The position numbers and the translations under genes were made by a program. A model generated the notes under the pieces. That model saw nothing but the letters and a program-made list of their open reading frames with translations. It had not been told where the DNA came from and did no database searches. A DNA stretch of 7,206 nt from Bifidobacteriaceae bacterium (GTDB taxonomy: Bacteria; Actinomycetota; Actinomycetes; Actinomycetales; WQXJ01), in NCBI GenBank assembly GCA_031276585.1, contig JAISMT010000065.1:1-7206 (forward strand), in the 5' to 3' direction. Numbering within the stretch: position 1 is the stretch's first letter; each line of letters begins with the position of its first letter. Below are positions 1 to 7,206 of this stretch, piece after piece.

Positions 1-89
1 TAGACCGAGCAGGATTTACCCGCCCCAGTTGACCTGTCCCGGGTTCGCCTGTCACGTAGCCCCAAACCTAAATATCCTTTAACCAGTTT

Positions 90-111
90 TTCAGATCCGC
101 CAGGGTCTGAA
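90..111. promoter_or_regulatory. Inverted repeat in the leader of the permease operon
   Basis: The arms TCAGATCC (91-98) and GGGTCTGA (103-110) pair around the loop GCCA, with one T-G wobble, and T90-A111 extends the stem to nine pairs. It ends 17 bases before the Shine-Dalgarno sequence of the first permease. There is no T-run after it on the + strand, so it does not look like a terminator. It could be a repressor operator or a leader hairpin. The rest of bases 1-138 shows no recognisable gene and no convincing -35/-10 pair; TTGACC at 29-34 has no good -10 partner. Confidence 0.35.
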
Positions 112-128
112 TACCCGAACCAAACATT

Positions 129-133
129 GGAGG
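129..133 (+). promoter_or_regulatory. Shine-Dalgarno sequence that sets the first permease start
   Basis: GGAGG lies five bases before GTG at 139. It overlaps the TTG at 127 and is only two bases from the TTG at 136, so neither upstream TTG can use it. This favours the GTG at 139 as the true start. Confidence 0.7.
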
Positions 134-138
134 CCTTG

Positions 139-1146
139 GTGTCAAATTTGGACGATGCAGTCCCGCCAGGTTCCGCCGCACCTAACGCGGAGAAAGTAAT
201 ACCGCCAGCCCCGGCAACTCGCGCTCAACTCAAGCTGTCCCCACCCACCAAAACCCGCAAACGTTTTCACTGGACGCCTTATCTATTAATTCTCCCTGCG
301 GTAGCCATCCTTCTGACGGCTTTGGCTTATCCAGTGGGTTGGCAGTTCGTGACCTCTTTCAAAGAGTTTGGCTTGGCCCAACAGTTTGGGAAACCAGCTG
401 AATTTGCTGGCCTTGATAACTACGTGACAATTGTCACTACATCGGACACCTGGATGGTGGTAATCCGCTCTGTGCTCTTCTGCCTGGTCAACGCTTTTTT
501 GACGGTAGGACTAGGCACCGGGCTAGCCACCTTGATGACAGCGGTGCCTAAAGCGGTCCGCTTGATCTTGCAAATTGGTTTGTTGTTGGCCTGGGCCATG
601 CCAGTGGTGGCCGTAATGACCGTATGGAACTGGTTGTTTGACTGGAACCACGGCACTATCAACTGGCTATTGGTTCACTTGGGGGCAGAGCAATACTCCC
701 ACCACAACTGGCTTGAGAGCCCGCTTTCTTTCTACTTTGTGGCTACCGTAATCATCGTTTGGATGTCGGTGCCATTTGTGGCTTTCTCGCTGTATGCCGG
801 GCTAACCCAAGTTTCTGGTGAGGTCCTAGAAGCCGCTCAATTGGATGGCGCCACCTGGTGGCAGCGTTTCCGCCTCATAGTGATTCCCATGGTGCGCCCC
901 GTATTGATGATTGTGTTGCTGTTGCAGATCATCTGGGATCTGCGGGTGTTCACCCAGATCCGAATGCTGCAGGACCGGGGTTCTTTCGCTTCCCAAACTG
1001 ACCTATTAGGCACCTATATTTACCGGGAGGGCGTGGGTGCTAATCACTTTGGCATGGCCGCCGCTATGTCGGTATTTGTGCTGATCATCACCATTATTGC
1101 AGCGTGGCCTTATGTACGTTCGCTAATGAAAGAGGAGGCCATCTGA
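139..1146 (+). CDS. Sugar ABC transporter permease, MalF/DasB type
   Basis: Inner-membrane subunit of a carbohydrate ABC importer (CUT1 type), 335 residues from GTG 139; an upstream in-frame TTG at 127 would add four residues but overlaps the Shine-Dalgarno sequence. A proline- and alanine-rich cytoplasmic tail of about 45 residues precedes six likely membrane spans, near residues 46-68, 108-131, 139-164, 196-216, 250-270 and 304-326. The EAA loop that contacts the ATPase is clear at about 231-250 (LEAAQLDGA, ending in IVIP). It should pair with the next gene product to form the channel. No solute-binding protein or ATPase is seen here; the binding protein may lie upstream, and in actinobacteria a shared MsiK-type ATPase often serves such transporters. 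The downstream nagB suggests an amino sugar or chitin-derived oligosaccharide as substrate, but the permease sequence alone does not settle this. Confidence 0.9.
   Translation: MSNLDDAVPPGSAAPNAEKVIPPAPATRAQLKLSPPTKTRKRFHWTPYLLILPAVAILLTALAYPVGWQFVTSFKEFGLAQQFGKPAEFAGLDNYVTIVTTSDTWMVVIRSVLFCLVNAFLTVGLGTGLATLMTAVPKAVRLILQIGLLLAWAMPVVAVMTVWNWLFDWNHGTINWLLVHLGAEQYSHHNWLESPLSFYFVATVIIVWMSVPFVAFSLYAGLTQVSGEVLEAAQLDGATWWQRFRLIVIPMVRPVLMIVLLLQIIWDLRVFTQIRMLQDRGSFASQTDLLGTYIYREGVGANHFGMAAAMSVFVLIITIIAAWPYVRSLMKEEAI
1132..1138 (+). promoter_or_regulatory. Shine-Dalgarno sequence that sets the second permease start
   Basis: GAGGAGG lies seven bases before ATG 1146, inside the last codons of the first permease gene. 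It decides against the longer reading from 1104, whose extra 14 residues have no ribosome binding site and lie inside the upstream gene. Confidence 0.75.
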
Positions 1147-1988
1147 TGCCTGGTCTATGGCGCAAAATTGGACGGATACTAGCTTCGGTTTTTGCCTTGC
1201 TGGTAGCCCTGATCTGGGTGTTTCCGGTGTACTGGATGATCAACTCGGCGTTCTTACCCAACACCAAGTTGAACGGAGCCACCCCCACCTTCCTGCCTTT
1301 AGGCGGCAGCTTAACCAACTTCAAACTGGTGTTCTCGGAAGGGAACTTTAGTGCCGCACTCCGTATGAGCCTGCTAATCACCCTGATCACAGTGGTCTTC
1401 ACTTTACTGTTTGCCTTTTTAGCGGCACTAGCTATTTCCCGTTACCGGTTCAAAGGCCGCAAGTCCTTTGTACTGGCGGTGCTGTTTATTCAGATGCTGC
1501 CCGCTGAAGGTTTGTTCTTAGCCCAATACTCCATGATCCGGGACCTCGGGTTGCTCAACACTGTGATTGGCGTGTCTCTGATCTACGTGGCGGCAGTGGT
1601 GCCGTTCACGGTCTGGATGTTGCGGGGCTTTGTGGCGGGTATTCCCGCCGATCTGGAGGAAGCCGCCATGGTGGATGGTTTGAGCCGTACTCAAGCCTTC
1701 TTCCGCATCACCTTCCCGTTGTTGGCGCCCGGCTTAGTCGCCTCGGGGGTGTATGCATTCTTACAGGCTTGGAATGAGTTCACCGTGGCTTTGGTGTTGC
1801 TTCAAGGCGAAACCAAAACCCTGCCGCTGTGGCTCCGCGGATTCATTCAGCAATCCTCCCAACACGAGATTGATTGGGGCCAAGTGATGGCGGCTTCCAC
1901 GCTGGTGGCGGTCCCCGTAATTGTGTTCTTCTTACTGGTGCAGGGCCGGATGACTTCCGGTCTGGTAGCCGGTGCAGTCAAAGGCTGA
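1146..1988 (+). CDS. Sugar ABC transporter permease, MalG/DasC type
   Basis: Second membrane subunit of the same CUT1 importer, 280 residues. The start at ATG 1146 overlaps the TGA stop of the previous gene by one base (TGATG), which points to translational coupling and equal production of the two subunits. Six spans are likely, near residues 10-33, 72-96, 106-125, 138-158, 193-218 and 246-267. The EAA loop is at about 171-191 (EEAAMVDG, ending in ITFP). The WNEF at 209-212 and the short tail beginning QGRMTSGL are typical of MalG-like permeases. Family membership is firm. The substrate is inferred from nagB next door and from resemblance to the order dasB-dasC with nagB close by in Streptomyces. 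Confidence 0.9.
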   Translation: MPGLWRKIGRILASVFALLVALIWVFPVYWMINSAFLPNTKLNGATPTFLPLGGSLTNFKLVFSEGNFSAALRMSLLITLITVVFTLLFAFLAALAISRYRFKGRKSFVLAVLFIQMLPAEGLFLAQYSMIRDLGLLNTVIGVSLIYVAAVVPFTVWMLRGFVAGIPADLEEAAMVDGLSRTQAFFRITFPLLAPGLVASGVYAFLQAWNEFTVALVLLQGETKTLPLWLRGFIQQSSQHEIDWGQVMAASTLVAVPVIVFFLLVQGRMTSGLVAGAVKG

Positions 1989-2022
1989 AGGCCGCAAAAG
2001 GTAGAAAAGGCAGAATAAACCT

Positions 2023-2808
2023 ATGGAAGTTGTGATCCTCCCGAGCCAAGAACAAATTGCGCAGGCCGCTGCGGACGCCATCGAAGCGTTGTTGAACCGC
2101 CAGCCAAGTGCGGTGCTGGGTTTGGCTACCGGTTCTTCTCCTCTGGCTCTATATGACGAGCTGGCGCAGCGTTTCCAAGCCGGACGCATTAGTTTTGCCC
2201 AAGCCCGGGCCTTCATGTTGGACGAATATGTGGGCTTACCGGAGGAACACCCGGAACGCTACCGCAACGTGATTGAACGTGAGATTGCTTCTCGCGTGGA
2301 CTTTGCTCCCGGGGCGGTGCAAGGTCCCGATGGCAGCGCCGCCCAACCCGCTGCCGCTTGCGTCGCTTACGAGCAGGCCATTCGGGACTCCGGTGGGGTG
2401 GATTTACAGATTCTAGGGATCGGCTCCGATGGGCACATTGCTTTCAATGAACCCGGTTCTTCCTTGGCTTCCCGCACTCGCATCAAGACCCTCACCCCTC
2501 AGACGGTGGCCGACAACGCCCGTTTCTTCGGCGGTGACCAGTCGCTGGTGCCGCGCCACGTTTTGACCCAAGGGTTGGGCACCATCATGGAAGCTCGGCA
2601 CGTGGTGTTGATGGCGTTGGGGCGCAATAAAGCGGAAGCGGTACACCAAATGGTGGAAGGCGGAGTCAGCGCGCTATGGCCGGCCTCGGTTTTACAGTTC
2701 CACCCCCATGCCACGGTTTTGTTAGACGATGCTGCCGCCTTACGCCTCCAACTAGCGCCCTACTACCGGCACACTTACGCCAGCAAACCCCCCTGGCAAG
2801 GGTTATAA
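2023..2808 (+). CDS. nagB: Glucosamine-6-phosphate deaminase
   Basis: Cytoplasmic enzyme converting glucosamine-6-phosphate and water to fructose-6-phosphate and ammonium, the step that passes amino sugars into glycolysis. At 261 residues it is close to the E. coli enzyme (266). Visible motifs are LGLATGSSPLALY (32-44) for phosphate binding, MLDEYVGLPEEHPERY (65-80), GIGSDGHIAFNEPGSS (132-147) and SRTRIKTLT (150-158). D67, D136, H138 and E143 line up with E. coli catalytic residues D72, D141, H143 and E148. S146, R153 and K155 match positions that bind the activator GlcNAc-6-phosphate in E. coli, so allosteric control is possible (alignment from memory). The gene begins 34 bases after the permease stop, so it is probably in the same operon. 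Its ribosome binding site is poor: AAAAGG, 12 bases from the ATG. No nagA is seen in the window. Confidence 0.95.
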   Translation: MEVVILPSQEQIAQAAADAIEALLNRQPSAVLGLATGSSPLALYDELAQRFQAGRISFAQARAFMLDEYVGLPEEHPERYRNVIEREIASRVDFAPGAVQGPDGSAAQPAAACVAYEQAIRDSGGVDLQILGIGSDGHIAFNEPGSSLASRTRIKTLTPQTVADNARFFGGDQSLVPRHVLTQGLGTIMEARHVVLMALGRNKAEAVHQMVEGGVSALWPASVLQFHPHATVLLDDAAALRLQLAPYYRHTYASKPPWQGL

Positions 2809-2813
2809 GCTCA

Positions 2814-2856
2814 CCTCGCAAAAAATCTCTTCGCTACGCTCAGATCTTTTACGAGG
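2814..2856. terminator. Imperfect inverted repeat between convergent nagB and putA; possible two-way terminator
   Basis: The arms at 2814-2828 (CCTCGCAAAAAATCT) and 2842-2856 (AGATCTTTTACGAGG) pair at 13 of 15 positions around a 13-base loop. The A-run in one arm and T-run in the other make the structure roughly symmetric, as in terminators shared by convergent genes. The stem is mostly A-T rich, and the T-run is in the stem instead of after it, so termination strength is doubtful. It is the best terminator candidate in the 91-base gap. Confidence 0.4.
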
Positions 2857-2899
2857 CCCCCGAGGAAATACGCCAACGGCCCACCCCGAGGAAAGTGCA

Positions 2900-5800
2900 C
2901 TAGTCCGAAACGTGACCGAAGCGGTGTTTGGTGATAGACAAGGCCTGTTCGTGCAATACGTTCAAGAGTTCGCGGCGCCCAGAACCAGTCACCGGCTGAT
3001 CCAAGATGGTGACCTCACCTAAACGAGTAGCAGCAGCTTCCCGTAGGCCGGGAGCGCGGCCCACCACTCGGATACGCCCCCCTAGTTCACTTTCTTGCAC
3101 CCGGTGAGCAAAGGCCTCATGGGTTTCCTCGCCCCACCGGGAAACCACCGTAGGTACCCCAGCTCGGGCTGCCGCCGCCAACACCCGCTGCACTTGGTGT
3201 TCATTGGCGCTTTCCCCCACCCGCACGGTATAGCGCGGCACCGGCCGGTAACGGAACACATTGGCTTCTACCCGCAGCCCGGAAGGGTCATGTTCCCGCC
3301 CAAATTCCTCCGCCCAAGCGGTTTGATCTGAGAGTTTGGCTTGCTCTAACCAAGCATCCCAATCTGCCGGGGGTTCAGTTTCAGTCCAAACCCCGAACTC
3401 GGCCACATAGTTGGGGCCGCCGGCTTTAGCGCCTGGACCTATAGCGGAGGCTTTCCAGCCACCAAACGGTTGACGTTGCACGATGGCGCCCGTAATGTGC
3501 CGGTTCACATAGGCGTTCCCCACTTCCACCTGGTCTAACCACTGTTCCACTTCTGCTGCATCCAGGGAATGAATACCGCCCGTCAACCCAAATGCGGTGG
3601 CATTTTGCAGTTCAATGGCGTGATCTAAGTCTCGCGCTTCCATTAATCCCAGTACGGGGCCAAAACATTCGGTGAGGTGGAACCAAGAACCCGGTGTTAC
3701 TCCCACTTTGAGACCCGGAGACCACAGCCGGCCCGAATCATCTAACTGCCGGGGTTGCACCAACCACTTTTCACCCGGATCCAATTGGGTGAGTCCCCGC
3801 CGTAGTTTCTCGCTAGGGACCTCAATCACTGGTCCCATAGTGGTGGAAACCTCCCAACCGGGGCCTACGCTAAGCGACCGGACGGAATCGGCTAACTGTC
3901 CTAAAAAACGCCGCGAACGGTACACCGAACCCACCAAAATGCCTAAAGAAGCCGCCGAACATTTCTGCCCGGCGTGCCCAAAAGCGGACTTCACTAGATC
4001 CGCCACCGCTAAATCTAGATCAGCGGAAGGGGTAGTGATGATGGCGTTCTTGCCGGACGTTTCCGCCAACAAGTTCAACTCCGGGCGCCACCCGGCAAAC
4101 AACGCGGCGGTCTCTATAGAACCGGTCAATACCACCGTTTCCACCTCGGGATGGGTCACCAGACGTTGGCCTAGCTCCCGGCCCGCCACATGGACCACTT
4201 GCAGCAAATCGGGGTCCGCGCCTGCCGCCCGTAAGCCCTCTTGAATGGCAGCCGCCGCTACCTCCACACAACGCCGGGTAGCAGTAGCCGGTTTCACTAG
4301 CACCGCTGAACCGGCTGCCAAAGCCGCCATAATGCCGCCCACTGGAATAGCCACCGGGAAGTTCCAAGGCGGGATAACCACCGTCACTTTAGAAGGTTTG
4401 AACACCAAACCCGGCTGCTGCAAAGTTTGTTCCGCACTGAGTGCGTAATAGCGGGCAAAATCTACCGCTTCGCTGATCTCTGGGTCAGCTTCTGCCACGG
4501 TTTTACCACCTTCATGCGCCATGATGGTCAGCAGGTCACCTCGGTGAGCGTTGAGAGCATCAGCGGCCGCTCGTAAAGCTCGGGCCCGCTCCCCTACCGG
4601 GGTAGTTGCCCAAGAACCGCTCAACTCGGCCGCCCGGTGCACAGCCTCATCCACCTGGCTCACCTCGGTAAACACCGGTAAAACCAGTTCCGGCGGGGTG
4701 GCGGCTAAGGCCGCCAACGCCCAATCACGCTGGGACTGCACGGCGGCATCAGAATCTGGCTGGTTATAAAACCCTTCCGCTGGAGGTGGTGTTACCTGCC
4801 CCCGGCGGGGAGACAGCGAATACTTCTCCCGGTCCAATACCGATTGCCGGAAACCGGCTTCTGCCAACGCTAAGGGATCTGCCACGGGAGCGAAAGACTG
4901 GTGCAAAAAGTTCTGGGGCGCGGCGTTCTCTTCTAAGCGGCGCACCAGGTAAGAGATAGCGACATCGAAATCTTCCGCCGCCACCACAGGGGTGTAAAAC
5001 AACACTCCGCCCGTGGTGTCTTTGACGGCATCGGCTTGAGCCGGGGCCATACCCTGCAACATTTCAAACTCCACCGCCTCACTAACCCCCCGGCCTTGGG
5101 CCAACAGATGAGCCAAAGCCAAATGGAACAAGTTGTGCCCGGCCACCCCCACTCGCAAGTTCTGAAGCCGCTCGGGGCGTAACACCCAAGCCAGTACCCG
5201 CACATAGTTGGCATCCACCGCCTCCTTACTGGGGTAAATGGCCTGTTCCCAGCCGTGTAGCGAGCATTCCACCTGCTCCATGGACAGATTGGCTCCCTTC
5301 ACTAACCGCACCTTGATGGCAGCACCACCCGCGGCTTGGCGTTCCTGAGCAAAAGCCACCAACTGTTCTATAGCGCCCAACGCATCCGGCAAATAACACT
5401 GGATCACAATCCCGGCTTCCAGTTGCAAAAATTCCGGATCTAACAACGCTTGGCGGAACGCATCCAGAGTCAAATCCAGGTCGCGATATTCCTCCATGTC
5501 CAGGTTTACAAAAGTGCCAGCCGCCCCAGCCGCCTGCAGCAAAGGCCGCAAATGTTCCAAAATGCGGGCCACCGAACCGGCTCGGTCCCAGGTCACCAGC
5601 TGGCTGGCTAGGGAAGAAATCTTGATAGACACATAGTCCACGTCGGGGCGGCGCACCAAAGCAATGGTGCGGTCGAGGCGTTTACGGGCTTCCTTCTCCC
5701 CCAATACCGCTTCCCCCAAGAGATTCAAGTTAAGCCGGTAACCGGCCGCCCGGGCTCTTTCAATATGGCGGGACAGCGGACGGTCCGCGGCATCGACCAC

Positions 5801-6202
5801 CAGGTGACCTACCATCTGGCGCAACCGAGCCCGCGCTAACGGCATAGCCAACCCTGGTAACAACGGCGCCATCCGCCCACCTACGGCCACCAAAAAACGG
5901 TCCGGCTTAGAAATGAAATCAGGAATATTCCCGCTGGTGGCCAGCTTACGCAGCTCCCGAGCGGCCACCTGAGTATCTTCCGGGCGGGCCACCCGGTCCA
6001 CAAAAGCCATAGTGAAATCCAAACCCGCCTGGTCTTGCACCATGCGAGCCAGCATCTTGTTAGAAGCCACTTCTTTGGCAGAGGCTCTGGTATCGGTGGC
6101 CCCTGACCAGCGGCGAGCCAGTTCTATGGCGGGTTCCACTAGAGAATCCGGGGTAACGGCAACGGCCGGGGGTTTAGCAGCTGTGGATGCGTCTTTTGCC
6201 AT
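2900..6202 (-). CDS. putA: Bifunctional proline dehydrogenase / L-glutamate gamma-semialdehyde dehydrogenase
   Basis: Oxidises L-proline to pyrroline-5-carboxylate using FAD, then oxidises the derived glutamate semialdehyde to glutamate using NAD; electrons from the first step normally reach membrane quinone. 1100 residues. The PRODH barrel spans about 150-435: LLGEAVLG (161-168), SIKISSL (192-198, K194), LDMEE (234-238), VRLVKGANLSME (298-309), GHN (355-357) and YLVRRLEEN (418-426). The aldehyde dehydrogenase spans about 500-940: PPWNFP (611-616, N614), the VLTGS motif (691-695), catalytic E714 in LLAETSGKN, catalytic C748 in GQKCSA, ECFGP (845-849) and PFGGWKASAIGPGAKAGGP (912-930). There is no ribbon-helix-helix domain at the N-terminus, so unlike E. 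coli PutA it should not regulate its own gene. Residues from about 945 to 1100 form an extra C-terminal region ending in HRFGHVSD, of unclear role. No frameshift or missing catalytic residue was seen. Confidence 0.96.
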   Translation of the reverse strand: MAKDASTAAKPPAVAVTPDSLVEPAIELARRWSGATDTRASAKEVASNKMLARMVQDQAGLDFTMAFVDRVARPEDTQVAARELRKLATSGNIPDFISKPDRFLVAVGGRMAPLLPGLAMPLARARLRQMVGHLVVDAADRPLSRHIERARAAGYRLNLNLLGEAVLGEKEARKRLDRTIALVRRPDVDYVSIKISSLASQLVTWDRAGSVARILEHLRPLLQAAGAAGTFVNLDMEEYRDLDLTLDAFRQALLDPEFLQLEAGIVIQCYLPDALGAIEQLVAFAQERQAAGGAAIKVRLVKGANLSMEQVECSLHGWEQAIYPSKEAVDANYVRVLAWVLRPERLQNLRVGVAGHNLFHLALAHLLAQGRGVSEAVEFEMLQGMAPAQADAVKDTTGGVLFYTPVVAAEDFDVAISYLVRRLEENAAPQNFLHQSFAPVADPLALAEAGFRQSVLDREKYSLSPRRGQVTPPPAEGFYNQPDSDAAVQSQRDWALAALAATPPELVLPVFTEVSQVDEAVHRAAELSGSWATTPVGERARALRAAADALNAHRGDLLTIMAHEGGKTVAEADPEISEAVDFARYYALSAEQTLQQPGLVFKPSKVTVVIPPWNFPVAIPVGGIMAALAAGSAVLVKPATATRRCVEVAAAAIQEGLRAAGADPDLLQVVHVAGRELGQRLVTHPEVETVVLTGSIETAALFAGWRPELNLLAETSGKNAIITTPSADLDLAVADLVKSAFGHAGQKCSAASLGILVGSVYRSRRFLGQLADSVRSLSVGPGWEVSTTMGPVIEVPSEKLRRGLTQLDPGEKWLVQPRQLDDSGRLWSPGLKVGVTPGSWFHLTECFGPVLGLMEARDLDHAIELQNATAFGLTGGIHSLDAAEVEQWLDQVEVGNAYVNRHITGAIVQRQPFGGWKASAIGPGAKAGGPNYVAEFGVWTETEPPADWDAWLEQAKLSDQTAWAEEFGREHDPSGLRVEANVFRYRPVPRYTVRVGESANEHQVQRVLAAAARAGVPTVVSRWGEETHEAFAHRVQESELGGRIRVVGRAPGLREAAATRLGEVTILDQPVTGSGRRELLNVLHEQALSITKHRFGHVSD

Positions 6203-6222
6203 TACATAAGCTTGCCCTACCT
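6202..6222 (-). promoter_or_regulatory. putA translation start region with an overlapping ATG-TAA minimal frame
   Basis: Read on the - strand, the bases before putA run AGGTAGGG (6222-6215), CAAGCTT, then ATGTAATG. The first ATG (6207-6205) is followed at once by TAA (6204-6202), whose last A is the first base of the putA ATG (6202-6200). The only Shine-Dalgarno-like bases (GGTAGGG) are seven bases from the first ATG but 12 from the putA ATG. putA translation might therefore depend on re-initiation. The same bases form one arm of the intergenic dyad. Confidence 0.4.
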
Positions 6223-6232
6223 GAAGGTAGGG
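6215..6232. promoter_or_regulatory. Perfect 18-bp dyad in the putA/regulator gap, candidate operator
   Basis: CCCTACC (6215-6221) and GGTAGGG (6226-6232) are perfect inverse copies around TGAA. It is the only strong symmetric element in the 53-base gap between the divergent putA and regulator genes. It may bind the neighbouring PAS-AraC protein or another repressor. AraC-type proteins often bind direct repeats, so a different binding protein is possible. In a putA transcript starting upstream of it, the element would also form a seven-pair hairpin covering the putA ribosome binding site. Confidence 0.5.
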
Positions 6233-6235
6233 GTT

Positions 6236-6245
6236 CTTGTATCAT
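6236..6245. promoter_or_regulatory. Overlapping candidate -10 elements of two divergent promoters
   Basis: On the - strand, TGATACAAG (6244-6236) resembles an extended -10 for putA, which would place the transcript start at or near the dyad. On the + strand, TATCAT (6240-6245) resembles a -10 for the regulator and lies 10 bases before its ATG, so its mRNA would have almost no leader. No good -35 was found for either. These are weak matches, given as candidates only. Confidence 0.25.
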
Positions 6246-6255
6246 TCGCGTCAAG

Positions 6256-7206
<951 letters not shown>

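Noticed and set aside
1..6. TAGACC at the left edge, resembling the right half of a DasR operator (core TGGTCTAGACCA)
   Set aside because: Only a six-base half-match is visible, the next bases (GA) do not follow the consensus, and the left half lies outside the window. The bases before position 1 would decide it.
33..53. CCTGTC twice (33-38 and 48-53) in the leader
   Set aside because: Six-base copies are expected by chance in GC-rich sequence.
2858..2894. Direct repeat CCCCGAGGAAA (2858-2868 and 2884-2894) downstream of nagB
   Set aside because: Two 11-base copies 26 bases apart are real, but there is no third copy or link to a known element; probably chance or local duplication.
2676..2903. 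Open frame on the + strand across the nagB end and the gap
   Set aside because: It mostly overlaps nagB in another frame, has no ribosome binding site and encodes a low-complexity basic peptide with no recognisable domain.
3672..4244. 190-codon open frame on the + strand opposite putA
   Set aside because: It is antisense to a well-conserved aldehyde dehydrogenase domain, its product is rich in Ser, Pro, Thr and Arg with no known motif, and long shadow frames are common opposite GC-rich genes.
4020..4367. 115-codon open frame on the - strand inside putA in another frame
   Set aside because: It reads through the conserved PutA segment out of frame and gives a glycine- and arginine-rich product, as expected of a shadow.
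6187..6255. Longer start for the PAS-AraC gene at ATG 6187
   Set aside because: It would overlap the putA start on the other strand, translate through the dyad, and add 23 residues with no domain match.

Overview
The window looks like chromosomal DNA of a moderately GC-rich Gram-positive actinobacterium, perhaps a relative of Actinomyces. The reasons are a permease pair followed by nagB, as in the Streptomyces das locus; a PutA with no DNA-binding N-terminus but a long C-terminal extension; GTG start use; and regulator starts with little or no Shine-Dalgarno sequence. The lineage is inferred from gene content and not proven. I saw no tRNA or rRNA gene, CRISPR array, insertion sequence or phage gene.

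Layout. Bases 1-138 are a leader with no recognisable gene but one inverted repeat. Three genes on the + strand follow: a MalF/DasB-type sugar ABC permease (139-1146), a MalG/DasC-type permease (1146-1988, overlapping by one base) and nagB, glucosamine-6-phosphate deaminase (2023-2808). A 91-base convergent gap with an imperfect inverted repeat separates nagB from putA (2900-6202, - strand), which encodes a bifunctional proline dehydrogenase / glutamate-semialdehyde dehydrogenase. putA is divergent from a PAS-AraC regulator (6256-7041, + strand) across a 53-base gap that carries a perfect 18-bp dyad. The regulator converges on the 3' end of enolase (7038-7206, - strand, cut by the window edge), and the two stop codons share one CTAG.

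How the genes work together. The left unit is probably an amino-sugar uptake and use operon. The two permeases form the membrane channel, and NagB turns glucosamine-6-phosphate into fructose-6-phosphate and ammonia. The solute-binding protein, the ATPase and the deacetylase NagA are not in the window. The right unit is a proline catabolic locus: PutA oxidises proline to glutamate, and the divergent regulator, with a PAS sensor and an AraC-type DNA-binding domain, is the obvious candidate to control putA through the dyad. Enolase is a housekeeping glycolytic gene that happens to be the neighbour.

Most of the window is ordinary metabolism. The parts most worth a second look are the putA/regulator intergenic region, where a dyad, overlapping candidate promoters and an ATG-TAA minimal reading frame fused to the putA start sit within about 50 bases, and the unusual pairing of this regulator type with proline catabolism.
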